Shown here piece after piece: positions 7,623 to 16,181 of a stretch of DNA of 64,000 nucleotides. Numbering within the stretch: the stretch's first letter is position 1; the number at the start of each line of letters is the position of its first letter. This DNA is from Gordonia spumicola (GTDB taxonomy: Bacteria > Actinomycetota > Actinomycetes > Mycobacteriales > Mycobacteriaceae). Position numbers and translations under genes: made by a program. Location: positions 186,001 to 250,000 of the forward strand of contig NZ_BJOV01000002.1 in NCBI RefSeq assembly GCF_009932475.1, written 5' to 3'. The notes beneath the pieces were generated by a model. That model was not told where the DNA came from and made no database searches. It saw only the letters and a list, made by a program, of their open reading frames with translations.

Positions 7623-9272
7623 ATGAACCAGACGCCGCAGTTCCAGCCCCACGTCCAGTACCAGACCAACACGTACACGCCGTATCCCCTACCGCCGTTG
7701 CCGCCGAGGAAGACTCTCGGGCAACGGCTTTCCGCTGCCGCCGAGTCCGGTCTCATCGGGCGGATCCTCGCCGGTGTCGGCGTCGCGATCACCCTGTCGG
7801 GCATGGTGATGCTGCTTGTCCTCGCCGCACAGGCCGGACTCCTGCGCCCCGAGGTCCGCGTCGCGGGCGGCGGGGTCCTCGCGGCCGCGCTCGCCGCGCT
7901 CGGCATCTGGATCGGACGGGCCCCGGCCAAACGTCCCGGTGCCGTCGCCCTCGTCGCGACCGGCATCGCCGGACTCCTCTTCGACGTCCTCGCCACCAGC
8001 ACGATCTACCACTGGATCCCGGTCCCCGCGGCGCTCGCCGCGACCGGCGCGATCGCGGGCGTCGGGCTGACCGTCGCCCACCGGTGGGACTCCCAGACCC
8101 TCGGCCTGATGGTCTCGATCCCCGTCTTCATCCTCTCCGCGATCGTCAACGGCGGTATCGACGACACGCTCGTCGCCTTCCTGATCGTCTACGTCGCCGC
8201 AAGCACGTGGATCCAGGTGGGACGCGGCTGGACGCCCATGTTCCTGGTCAACACCGCGGCCGTCGTTCTGCCCGCGATCGTCTACGGCGCATACCCGGCG
8301 GACCCGTGGATCGCGGCGTCACTGGCACTGGCCGGCGCGGCCGTGATCGTCGGATCGTCGGTCCTGCTGGCCCGCACCAATGCGTACCCCGAACTGATCG
8401 CACTCGTGGCGGGCGCCGCCGCCCTCCCGCTGATCTTCGCGGTCAGCGAACTCGGCGCCCCGGCGGCCGCCATGCTCGCCGCGGGAGCAGCGATCTACGG
8501 TGCGGCGGCCTTCGGGACGGTGCGCGTGGCCGCCCGCGACGTCCGCGTCATGTGGCTGCTGCCCTCCGCGGTCCTGCTGATGCTCGCCACCGGGTACGCC
8601 GTCGACACCGCGTACCAGCCGTCGTCGATGCTCGCCGCGAGCGTCGTCCTCGCGGGCGCCTCGTACGCGGCGCGTGACCTCGCCTTCGTCGTCCGGATCC
8701 TCGCCACCGTGTTCGGCGTCATCGGCGTCCTCATGCTCAACGGCTACGGCGCCGCGGCCCAGGTGTTCTCCCCCGAACTCGACTCGCGTTCCACCTACGC
8801 CTCGCTCGTCATGGGCACCGTCCTCGGGCTGATCGCCGTCGGGCTGATCACCTGGTCGTGGGCCACCGCCTACCGCAAGGACGCACTGCCGATCACGATG
8901 GGCGGCGCGATCATGTCGCTCTGGCTGGTCACGACCGGCAGCCTGAGCGTCGCGCACCTCGTCACGTCGGACGCCGACGCCGCCTTCCGTTCGGGTCACG
9001 CGGCCGCGACGATCATCTGGGGCGCGGTCGCCGTGATCGCCCTGCTCGTCGCACGCAGGCTGGCCGGGTCCGACCGCGCCGTCGTCCTCACCGCAGGTCT
9101 CGCAGTGATGGCCGCCGCGATCGGCAAGCTCTTCCTCTTCGACCTCGCGACGCTCGACGGCGTCTACCGGGTCATCGCGTTCATGGTGGTCGGCCTCATG
9201 CTCCTCGGCCTCGGCGTCTCCTACGCCCAGACCCTCACCACGTCGGACGACGAACTCGCGCACACCTCGTGA
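7623..9272 (+). CDS. DUF2339-like polytopic membrane protein
   Basis: A 549-aa integral membrane protein. A Pro/Gln/Tyr-rich cytoplasmic N-terminus (about 1-40) is followed by a long series of hydrophobic helices, about 14, rich in Ala, Val and Leu, ending in a short acidic tail. Topology and composition match the DUF2339 family of predicted membrane proteins; function is unknown. The start is uncertain: the ATG at 7623 has only a close GAAG, and an in-frame ATG at 7587 is also possible. It follows the two-component pair by 112 bp with no obvious terminator, so it could be part of the same unit. Confidence 0.75.
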   Translation: MNQTPQFQPHVQYQTNTYTPYPLPPLPPRKTLGQRLSAAAESGLIGRILAGVGVAITLSGMVMLLVLAAQAGLLRPEVRVAGGGVLAAALAALGIWIGRAPAKRPGAVALVATGIAGLLFDVLATSTIYHWIPVPAALAATGAIAGVGLTVAHRWDSQTLGLMVSIPVFILSAIVNGGIDDTLVAFLIVYVAASTWIQVGRGWTPMFLVNTAAVVLPAIVYGAYPADPWIAASLALAGAAVIVGSSVLLARTNAYPELIALVAGAAALPLIFAVSELGAPAAAMLAAGAAIYGAAAFGTVRVAARDVRVMWLLPSAVLLMLATGYAVDTAYQPSSMLAASVVLAGASYAARDLAFVVRILATVFGVIGVLMLNGYGAAAQVFSPELDSRSTYASLVMGTVLGLIAVGLITWSWATAYRKDALPITMGGAIMSLWLVTTGSLSVAHLVTSDADAAFRSGHAAATIIWGAVAVIALLVARRLAGSDRAVVLTAGLAVMAAAIGKLFLFDLATLDGVYRVIAFMVVGLMLLGLGVSYAQTLTTSDDELAHTS

Positions 9273-9282
9273 CGAGAGAATC

Positions 9283-9320
9283 GAAGGACCCCTCTGCTTC
9301 CGCGAGCAGAGGGGTCCTTC
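9283..9320. terminator. Bidirectional terminator between convergent genes
   Basis: A 16-bp perfect stem, GAAGGACCCCTCTGCT (9283-9298) with AGCAGAGGGGTCCTTC (9305-9320), has a 6-base loop. It lies between the stop at 9272 and the stop of the minus-strand gene at 9337. The T content is weak on both sides. Confidence 0.85.
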
Positions 9321-9336
9321 GTGTGCAATGCGTGGA

Positions 9337-9921
9337 CTACTTCTTCAGGAGCGACATCACGAGTCCGCCCGCGAGCGCGATGATCGCACCGACGAGGGCC
9401 AGGTACAGGCCGCTGCCTGCCTTGAAGTCGCTGCCGAGGCTGATGTAGGTGAAGCCCGCGCTGAGGATGGCGAGCACTCCGAAGATGATCGGCAGGCGCT
9501 TGAGGTTCTCGCTGAACTTGCCCATCAGCCGGGCGAGCGCGACACCGATGAGGCCGAGCATCGCGACGCCGGCCAGCCAGTGCAGTCGGCCCATCGACAC
9601 CTCGGTGATCTGGAAGATGCTGCCGTTGGTCTTGGTGCCGAAGCCCGTGACGGTCGCACCCGAGTCGAGCTTCGCGACCGCCCACACCATCGGGTAGCTG
9701 GCGAGGACGAGGACCGCGCCGAGCATCGTGACGACGGCGCCGATCGAGAACCCGGTGTACTCGTTCGCCGGAGCCGCGGCGGGAGCGTAGCCTGGCCCAC
9801 CGACCGGCTGCTGCTGCGCGTAGTTCGGCGCCTGCGGCGGAACGCCTCCGGGCTGCTGGAAGTTCGGCTGCTGAGGCTGCTGCGGCGGCGGGAAGTTTCC
9901 GGGCTGCTGAGGCTGAGTCAT
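9337..9921 (-). CDS. Small membrane protein with Pro/Gln-rich N-terminus
   Basis: A 194-aa protein starting MTQPQQPGNFPPPQQPQQPN. The first 55 residues are a low-complexity Pro/Gln/Asn/Ala region of the type common on cytoplasmic faces of mycolata membrane proteins. Four hydrophobic helices follow (about 57-77, 112-132, 142-160 and 170-190). No recognised catalytic motif. The ATG at 9921 begins at the low-complexity tail; no clear Shine-Dalgarno, so it may be leaderless. It is convergent with the DUF2339-like gene across a shared terminator. Function unknown. Confidence 0.72.
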   Translation of the reverse strand: MTQPQQPGNFPPPQQPQQPNFQQPGGVPPQAPNYAQQQPVGGPGYAPAAAPANEYTGFSIGAVVTMLGAVLVLASYPMVWAVAKLDSGATVTGFGTKTNGSIFQITEVSMGRLHWLAGVAMLGLIGVALARLMGKFSENLKRLPIIFGVLAILSAGFTYISLGSDFKAGSGLYLALVGAIIALAGGLVMSLLKK

Positions 9922-9982
9922 GCGAAAGAACGTAGCGCACCCGCGCAGGACGCTGCGCGGGTGCGTCGTTCGATCAGATGAT

Positions 9983-11107
9983 CTACCAGTCGGCCTCGTC
10001 GAAGACGACCATGCCACGGATGTTGTTGCCGTCGAGCATGTCGTCGTAGGCGCGGTTGATGTCTTCGAGACGGTACGTCTGGGTCACGAGGTCGGCCAGG
10101 TTGAGCTGTCCCGCCCGGTACTCGTTGCAGAGTTTCGGGATCTGCGTGCGAGGGCCAGCCCCGCCGAAGATCGCGCCCTGGATGCGTTTCTGCAGGAGTG
10201 TCAGCTCGAACAGGTTGAGCTTGACGTCCATCGCCGCGTAGTCGCCCATGCCGACGACGATCACCTGACCGCCCTTCGCGGTCATCGCGGCGGCGGGCGC
10301 GATGTATTCGCCCTTCATCTCACCGACGGTCAGGACGACGGTGTGCGCCATCTTTCCCCACGTCAGCTCGTTGACGACCGGGGTGGCCGCCTCCATCGAC
10401 TCGAACGTGTGGGTGGCGCCGAGCTTCTCCGCCATGTCACGTTTGAACGCCACCGGGTCGATCGCGATCACATGACGCGCACCCGCGGCCTTCGCGCCCT
10501 GCACCGAGTTGATGCCGACGCCGCCGATGCCGACCACGACCACCGTGTCACCGGGCCGCGTTCCGCCGATCTCCGACGCCGAGCCCCATCCGGTGGCGAC
10601 GCCGCACCCGAGGAGCGCGGCCGCCTGCAGCGGGATGTCGTCTTCGATCTTCACGAGGGACGCTTCGTTCACCGTGATGTACGGCGAGAAGGTCCCGAGC
10701 AGGCACATCGGAGTCAGTCCCGTGTCGCCCTGCGTGATGCGGTGGGTCTTGTCGGAGATCGAGAGGCCCGTCAGCAGGCCCGCACCCTCGTCGCAGATGT
10801 TCTGCGCGCCGCGAGAACACGGCTCGCACACGCCGCACGCGGGAATGAACGCGGTGACGACGTGATCGCCCTCCGCGAATCGAGTGACGCCCTCACCGAC
10901 CTTGACGACGACACCCGCGCCCTCATGTCCACCGACAACCGGGAACGGCGCGGGCGACTGCCCGGTCCGCAGGTGATGATCGGAATGGCACAGGCCGGAC
11001 GCGGCCAAGCGAACCTGGACCTCGCCTGCGACGGGATCACCGAGCTCGACCTCCTCGATCTGCCACTCTTGGTTGGGGCCGTGCAGGACAGCGGCTTTCG
11101 TCTTCAT
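9983..11107 (-). CDS. NDMA-dependent-type zinc alcohol dehydrogenase
   Basis: A 374-aa medium-chain dehydrogenase. The catalytic-zinc ligands sit in SGLCHSDHH and GGHEGAG; the structural zinc lobe is CGVCEPCSRGAQNIC. The Rossmann motif is GIGGVGINSVQGAKAAGA, followed by IAIDPVAFKRDMA. The sequence resembles the actinobacterial group whose tightly bound NAD is recycled with the artificial acceptor NDMA (TIGR03989-like, recalled). In vivo it would oxidise alcohols and pass electrons to an unknown partner, often mycofactocin-linked, although no mycofactocin genes are visible here. The ATG at 11107 was chosen; a GTG at 11113 is an alternative. Divergent from the acyltransferase at 11304. Confidence 0.88.
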   Translation of the reverse strand: MKTKAAVLHGPNQEWQIEEVELGDPVAGEVQVRLAASGLCHSDHHLRTGQSPAPFPVVGGHEGAGVVVKVGEGVTRFAEGDHVVTAFIPACGVCEPCSRGAQNICDEGAGLLTGLSISDKTHRITQGDTGLTPMCLLGTFSPYITVNEASLVKIEDDIPLQAAALLGCGVATGWGSASEIGGTRPGDTVVVVGIGGVGINSVQGAKAAGARHVIAIDPVAFKRDMAEKLGATHTFESMEAATPVVNELTWGKMAHTVVLTVGEMKGEYIAPAAAMTAKGGQVIVVGMGDYAAMDVKLNLFELTLLQKRIQGAIFGGAGPRTQIPKLCNEYRAGQLNLADLVTQTYRLEDINRAYDDMLDGNNIRGMVVFDEADW

Positions 11108-11291
11108 GCGCACATCACTCTCTTCGCGGAGTCGTTGACGAGGCCACCCGACACCGGAGTGACCACGGTCTCATCCTGCCCCGCGTCGAGCCCCCGGCGT
11201 GGGCGTATGTCGATTTACGGTGGACGTCCACTGCTCCGATCGGACGACACGACACGCCGACGCGGAATGGAATCCGGCACGCGATTGCACG

Positions 11292-11297
11292 TACCAT
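11292..11297 (+). promoter_or_regulatory. -10 box for a leaderless acyltransferase gene
   Basis: TACCAT (TANNNT) ends six bases before the GTG at 11304. No Shine-Dalgarno precedes this GTG, so transcription probably begins at the start codon. Confidence 0.5.
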
Positions 11298-11303
11298 CCC
11301 GCT

Positions 11304-13436
11304 GTGACGAATGCCCGAAGCAGTGCGAGTGGCGCGTCGCCGCAGAAGACGGCGGACGTCGGCTACCGCCTCGACCTCGACGGGCTTCGCGGAATCGCGA
11401 TCTTCCTGGTCGCCGTGTTCCACGTCTGGTTCGGCAGGGTGTCCGGCGGCGTCGACGTCTTCCTCACCCTGTCCGGGTACTTCTTCGTGGCGTCCCTGCT
11501 CAAGCACGTCATCGTCACCAACCCGTCGGACGTCGGATGGTCGGTCGCGATCAACCCGTGGCCTCGACTGTCGCGCATGCTGCGGCGGCTCGTCCCCGCC
11601 CTGTTCCTCGTGTTGGCCGCCATCGCCGCCCTCACGTGGTGGCTGATGCCGTCGACCCGGTGGGGTCCGCTCGGTCGGGAACTCATCGCGTCCGCCCTGT
11701 ACTACCAGAACTATCATCTGGCGTTCGCGTCGCAGGACTACGGTGCGGCAGACTCCGCGATAAGCCCGATGCAGCACCTGTGGTCGATGGCGATGCAGGG
11801 CCAGTTCTTCTTCATCACCATCATCACCGCGTTCGCGCTCGGCGGCCTCCTCAAGCTCGGCGCGCGCTGGTGGCCCGCCCTCGGCAGACGCACGGTGATC
11901 ACGGGGATCGTCGGCGGGTCCCTCGCCCTGGTCGCGGCCGTCTCGTTCGCGTGGGCCAACTACCGCCACGGCGTGCATCAGACGTTCAACTACTACGACA
12001 CGATCGCCCGCCTCTGGGAGCCGATCACCGGTGGGCTGCTCGCGATCTGGATGCCGCGGCTCGCTCTCCCGAACTGGCTGCGATCCCTCCTGAGCATCGG
12101 CGCCGTCGCATTGATCGCGTCGTCCGGCTTCTGGATCGAGGGTGTTCAGGAGTATCCGGCCGCGATGGCGCTCGTCCCCGCCGGATCGACGCTGCTCCTG
12201 ATCTGGCTCGGTTCGGCGGCGTCCGCGGCGACACCGGAGTCGGGCCTGTCGCCCGCGGGCAAGCTGCTCGCCCACCGGCACATCGTCTGGCTCGGATCCA
12301 TCGCATACGCCCTCTACCTGTGGCATTGGCCGCTGCTGATCTTCTACATGACCTGGCGTTTCGAAGACAGCGTGTCGTTCGTCGAGGGCACCGGCATCCT
12401 GCTGGTGTCGCTCGCCATCGCCTGGTTCACCTCCACCTACGTCGAGACTCCATTGCGCGCGGGACGCGGCGGCGGCTTCTCCACCCGCTACCGCAGGCTG
12501 ATGGCGGTGTTCCTCGTGGTGGTGTCGGTGTTCGCGTTCGCGAGCGCCGGGTACTGGCAGTACCGGGAGTCGAAGCAGTACATCGACACGTCGAACCTCG
12601 ATCCCCGGCTGTACCCGGGCGCGAGGGCGTTCCTGGACGACGCCCCCGTCCCCGCCGTCGACCCGGTGCCGTCCCCGGAAGCGGTCGTCGACGAATGGCC
12701 GATCAACCACGGACCGCACTTCTCCAACTTCGGCGATCCCCGCGTGAAAGTGGGCGTCTACGGCGACCGCCGGGCCAAGCGCACCGTCGCCGTCGTCGGC
12801 GGCTCGCATTCGGAGCACTGGATGAACGCCATCGACGCCCTCGGCAAACGTCGCGGCTTCCGCGTCACCACGTACATGAAGGCGGGCTGCGCGCTCAGCA
12901 CCGAGGCGTCCGTCGAGATCGACGGTCGGCTCCTCACCGAGTGCAATGAGTGGACGGAGGCGGTGATGGACAGGCTCGCCGTCGACGAACCGGACGTTGT
13001 GTTCACCACGGCCACCCGGCCCGTGTCCGACGGCCGGGGCGACACCACGCCGCGCGGCTACCTCGACATCTTCGACGAGTTCCGGGCCCGCGGGCAGAAG
13101 GTGATCGCCATCCGCGACACCCCGTGGACCCACGGCCCGATGCTTCCGCGCGACTGCGTCGCCGCGGGCAAGAACCCCGAGGTGTGCGGCGTGTCGCGGG
13201 ATCGCGCGCTGTCGCCGGTCAACCCTGTCGACGCGTTCGCCGACCAGTTCCCGAACATGACCTTCCTGGACTACTCCGACGGCTTCTGCCGCGACGGGTA
13301 CTGCCCGGCCGTGGTCGGCAACATCCTCGTCTGGCACGACGGCCACCACATCACCAACGCCTTCGCGCTCAGCTTCCTCCCCCACCTGGACGCCGACTTC
13401 GGACGCGCCACCGGGTGGTGGAAGCCCGCACCGTAG
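11304..13436 (+). CDS. OafA/YrhL-type acyltransferase with SGNH domain
   Basis: A 710-aa membrane O-acyltransferase. After a short N-terminus comes the acyltransferase-3 start DLDGLRGIAIFLVAVFHVW, and about ten transmembrane helices run to about residue 410. A C-terminal extracytoplasmic SGNH-like domain (about 470-710) has the nucleophile block VVGGSHSEHW and the Asp/His block WHDGHHITNAF. Such fusions move acyl groups across the membrane onto cell-wall or surface glycans. The GTG at 11304 is supported by a -10 box; the open frame extends 105 bp upstream without coding character. It ends 3 bp from the convergent gene at 13440. The acceptor glycan is unknown. Confidence 0.87.
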   Translation: MTNARSSASGASPQKTADVGYRLDLDGLRGIAIFLVAVFHVWFGRVSGGVDVFLTLSGYFFVASLLKHVIVTNPSDVGWSVAINPWPRLSRMLRRLVPALFLVLAAIAALTWWLMPSTRWGPLGRELIASALYYQNYHLAFASQDYGAADSAISPMQHLWSMAMQGQFFFITIITAFALGGLLKLGARWWPALGRRTVITGIVGGSLALVAAVSFAWANYRHGVHQTFNYYDTIARLWEPITGGLLAIWMPRLALPNWLRSLLSIGAVALIASSGFWIEGVQEYPAAMALVPAGSTLLLIWLGSAASAATPESGLSPAGKLLAHRHIVWLGSIAYALYLWHWPLLIFYMTWRFEDSVSFVEGTGILLVSLAIAWFTSTYVETPLRAGRGGGFSTRYRRLMAVFLVVVSVFAFASAGYWQYRESKQYIDTSNLDPRLYPGARAFLDDAPVPAVDPVPSPEAVVDEWPINHGPHFSNFGDPRVKVGVYGDRRAKRTVAVVGGSHSEHWMNAIDALGKRRGFRVTTYMKAGCALSTEASVEIDGRLLTECNEWTEAVMDRLAVDEPDVVFTTATRPVSDGRGDTTPRGYLDIFDEFRARGQKVIAIRDTPWTHGPMLPRDCVAAGKNPEVCGVSRDRALSPVNPVDAFADQFPNMTFLDYSDGFCRDGYCPAVVGNILVWHDGHHITNAFALSFLPHLDADFGRATGWWKPAP

Positions 13437-13439
13437 GCC

Positions 13440-13946
13440 TCACATCAGGCAGCGGACGGACGCGCCGTCCGAGCCGGGCGCGACGAGCAGCACGTCCGCG
13501 TGCCCTCCGTCGCGGCTCGACAGCAGCGCGCGGACCGGCGACGACGCCCGCACGACGAACGGCTCCGCGGAGTACTCCGCGGACGACGCGGCCCCGGTGA
13601 GCACGAGGGACGCGGCGCCGTCGTCGTCGGTCTCGGTGATCAACACGCCTCTGCCCTCCGCGAGGAGCGACGCCCCGACCGCGAGGGCCGACACGAATCC
13701 GGCGGGTCCGCCCCCGACGTCGTAGGTGAGTCGGCACGTCGACGCCCCCAGTCCGTCGCGGACCGCGGCGGCGACGGCCGCCGATTCGTCGCCGCCGACG
13801 TGGATGACCGCGCCGATGTCGGACGGGCGCAGACCCGCATCGTCGAGCGCGGCGTACGCCGCTCGGACGGGGAGCAGCGGTCCGGGCCAGTCTCCGCTGG
13901 TCACAGCCATTCCGGCCACGTTGAGGCCGGGTCGTCCGGAGGTCAT
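13440..13946 (-). CDS. Thiolase-fold (KAS III-like) protein lacking the active-site Cys
   Basis: A 168-aa protein that looks like the N-terminal half of a 3-oxoacyl-ACP synthase III. The helix AAYAALDDAGLRPSDIGAVI matches the usual aLedAGl-p-DId-vi segment. The nucleophile elbow, normally a Cys followed by SGF, reads DVGGGPAGFVSALAVGASL here, and GRGVLITETDDDGAASLVLTG matches the following strands. The Cys and the whole C-terminal half with its His/Asn are absent. It could be a degenerate remnant, a non-catalytic partner subunit or a ligand-binding protein. The ATG at 13946 has TAGCCT six bases upstream. Convergent with the acyltransferase. Confidence 0.6.
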   Translation of the reverse strand: MTSGRPGLNVAGMAVTSGDWPGPLLPVRAAYAALDDAGLRPSDIGAVIHVGGDESAAVAAAVRDGLGASTCRLTYDVGGGPAGFVSALAVGASLLAEGRGVLITETDDDGAASLVLTGAASSAEYSAEPFVVRASSPVRALLSSRDGGHADVLLVAPGSDGASVRCLM

Positions 13947-13981
13947 ACGCCAAGGCTACGGTGCAGCAAACGAAAATCTAT

Positions 13982-14605
13982 TCATTCGAATGACGCGGCG
14001 GACGTCAACGCGTCCAGCACCGCGCGTGGACGCGACAGCAACGCCTCGCGGAACTGGTTCCGCACCTTGCTGTAGAGGGAGCAGTGGCCGCACGGCGCGA
14101 TGACGCCGATCGCGTCGAGACCGTATGCGTCGCACAGCATCACGGCCCGTCCCGCGTGGAAGTCCTGCGTGACGATGAGCGCCGAACGCAGCCCGAACTC
14201 GCGCACCGCACGACGGCAAGTGGCGGCCGTGTTGAGGCCGAACCGATCGTCGACGATCCGTTCGGCGGGCACCCCGTTGTCCTCCAGGTAGGCGCGCATC
14301 ACGTGGACTTCGTTGCCCGCGTCGTCGGCGTCATTGCCGGAGACGAGGATCCGCGTCACGCGGCCGGTGCGGTACAGGTCGAGGGCGACGTCGAGCCGAG
14401 CGCGAACGTAGTCGCCCGCCTCACGGTCCTCGACCTTCGCCCCGAGGACGATGAGCGTCGTCGGGGCGTCATCGGGTATCTCGGACGGTTGCACCACCCG
14501 CCCGCGCGAGGCGATCGCCACCCATGACGAGGTGACCACGACAAGCGCCTCCACCGCGATCAGCAGTATCAGCACGAAGAGCCGACACCGGCGACGAGTG
14601 AACAC
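13982..14605 (-). CDS. SanA/YdcF-family (DUF218) membrane-anchored protein
   Basis: A 207-aa protein with one N-terminal transmembrane helix (about 8-30) and a DUF218 domain outside the membrane. Typical blocks are LIVLGAKVEDREAGDYVRARL, ILVSGNDADDAGNEVHVM, IVDDRFGLNTAATCRRAV and ALIVTQDFHAGRAV. The family includes E. coli SanA, which affects envelope barrier function, but the biochemical role is uncertain. The GTG at 14605 was chosen because TACAGT lies six bases upstream (leaderless); the frame is open further upstream without support. Divergent from the WS/DGAT gene with 113 bp between. Confidence 0.8.
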   Translation of the reverse strand: MFTRRRCRLFVLILLIAVEALVVVTSSWVAIASRGRVVQPSEIPDDAPTTLIVLGAKVEDREAGDYVRARLDVALDLYRTGRVTRILVSGNDADDAGNEVHVMRAYLEDNGVPAERIVDDRFGLNTAATCRRAVREFGLRSALIVTQDFHAGRAVMLCDAYGLDAIGVIAPCGHCSLYSKVRNQFREALLSRPRAVLDALTSAASFE

Positions 14606-14718
14606 CCGTACACTGTAATCTCCTTGACGCCGACCGCGGCATGAGGCACCCGACGCCCGCAAGTGTGCGTCATGTCATAATCATTCGCGCACCATCACAC
14701 CCGCCGAGGAGACCCGCC

Positions 14719-16107
14719 ATGCAGTACATGCCCGTCACCGAATCGATGTTCCTCGTCGCCGAGACACGAGATCAGCCCATGCACGTCGGCGGACTCCAGC
14801 TGTTCATCCCCCGCGAGGGCCAGACATCCGACGAGCTCGCGGAAGAGATGGCGGCCACGTTCACCTCCGCCACCGACATCGCGCCGATGTTCCGCAAGCG
14901 CCCGGCGACACCCGCCCAGCTGGCCGGATACACGGCGTGGTCGTTCGACGACACCGTCGACTTCGACTACCACCTGCGCCGCATCATCCTGCCGCGCCCC
15001 GGAGCCATCCGGGACCTGCTGCGCTACGTCTCGCTGAATCACGGCGCACTCCTGGACCGTCGTCGGCCCATGTGGGAGGTCCACATCATCGAGGGTCTCG
15101 CCGACGGACGCGTCGCCCTGTACACGAAGGTCCACCATTCCGTGGTCGACGGCGTCACCGCGCTCCGGCTGCTCCAACGCACCCTGTCGACCGATCCGGC
15201 CGACCGCGCAGGCACCGCGTTCTGGGACTCGCGCCTCAAGCGCCGTCGTTCCGCGCCGACCGAGCCGAAGGGACTCCTGTCGTCCCTGACCAGCGCCGCC
15301 GGGCAAGTTCTCGACGTCGCCGACCAGGTCGTCGGAATGGCGCCCGCCGCCGCGAAGATCGCCGTCGCGGGCGTCACCGACAGCGACTACTTCGCCCCGA
15401 TGCAGCAGGCTCCGCAGACCATCCTGAACGTTCCGATCGGTTCGGCGCGACGTTTCGCCGCGCAGGACTGGCCGGTGGAACGCCTCCGCGCCGTCGGCAA
15501 GGCGCAGGGCATGACGCTGAACGACGTCGTCGTCGCCATGTGCTCGGGTGCGCTCCGCCGGTATCTCGCCGACAACGACGCCCTGCCCGACGAGTCGCTG
15601 GTCGCGTTGATGCCCGTGTCGCTGCACGCGGACGGCGACTCCGACGGCAACGCGGTGACGGCCATCTCCGTCCGGATGGCGACCGATGTGGAGTCCACGG
15701 CCGACCGTGTCACCGCGATCAAGGCGTCGACGGCCGCGGCGAAGAAGGCCGTCCGAGGCCTGCGCCCGCTCCAGGCGTTGGCGCTGGGGGCCGCGACGAT
15801 CTGGCCGCTGGCGTTCAACACCGTCCCCGGCTTCGTGCAGTACACCCCGACCGGCTTCAACCTGATCATCTCGAACGTCCCCGGCCCGGACGACGAGCTG
15901 TACTGGAACGGCGCCCGTCTCGACGGCTGCTACCCGGTGTCGATCCCGATGGAGGGTCTGGCGATGAACATCACCGTCACCACCGTCGGAGGCAAGGCCA
16001 ACTTCGGCATCATCGGCGCCCGCGCCGAACTCCCCCGCCTCCAGCGGATCCTCGATCATCTCGAGACCACCCTCGCCGAGATGGAGACCATCGAGCCGCA
16101 GGCCTGA
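14719..16107 (+). CDS. Wax ester synthase / diacylglycerol acyltransferase (WS/DGAT)
   Basis: A 462-aa acyl-CoA-dependent acyltransferase of the WS/DGAT family, which makes triacylglycerols or wax esters at the inner membrane surface. The catalytic motif HHxxxDG is present as HHSVVDG (His139, His140, Asp144). The family start MQYMPVTESMFLVAETRDQP and the second conserved block FNLIISNVPGP are also clear. Length matches the usual 450-480. The ATG at 14719 follows GAGGAGA (14707-14713). Mycolata carry many paralogues, so its specific share in lipid storage cannot be told. It is convergent with the secreted-protein gene at 16182 across a terminator. Confidence 0.93.
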   Translation: MQYMPVTESMFLVAETRDQPMHVGGLQLFIPREGQTSDELAEEMAATFTSATDIAPMFRKRPATPAQLAGYTAWSFDDTVDFDYHLRRIILPRPGAIRDLLRYVSLNHGALLDRRRPMWEVHIIEGLADGRVALYTKVHHSVVDGVTALRLLQRTLSTDPADRAGTAFWDSRLKRRRSAPTEPKGLLSSLTSAAGQVLDVADQVVGMAPAAAKIAVAGVTDSDYFAPMQQAPQTILNVPIGSARRFAAQDWPVERLRAVGKAQGMTLNDVVVAMCSGALRRYLADNDALPDESLVALMPVSLHADGDSDGNAVTAISVRMATDVESTADRVTAIKASTAAAKKAVRGLRPLQALALGAATIWPLAFNTVPGFVQYTPTGFNLIISNVPGPDDELYWNGARLDGCYPVSIPMEGLAMNITVTTVGGKANFGIIGARAELPRLQRILDHLETTLAEMETIEPQA

Positions 16108-16133
16108 TCCACCGACGACACGCCCGAAACCGA

Positions 16134-16169
16134 AAGACCCTGCCCGACAACGTGTCCGGGCAGGGTCTT
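16134..16169. terminator. Terminator between convergent genes
   Basis: A 13-bp perfect stem, AAGACCCTGCCCG (16134-16146) with CGGGCAGGGTCTT (16157-16169), has a 10-base loop. The position between stops at 16107 and 16182 suggests use in both directions. Confidence 0.88.
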
Positions 16170-16181
16170 CGTGGATGCCGG

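Noticed and set aside
9920-12949. 1009-codon open frame on the plus strand
   Set aside because: High-GC shadow, Arg/His-rich, antisense to the alcohol dehydrogenase and out of frame in the acyltransferase gene.
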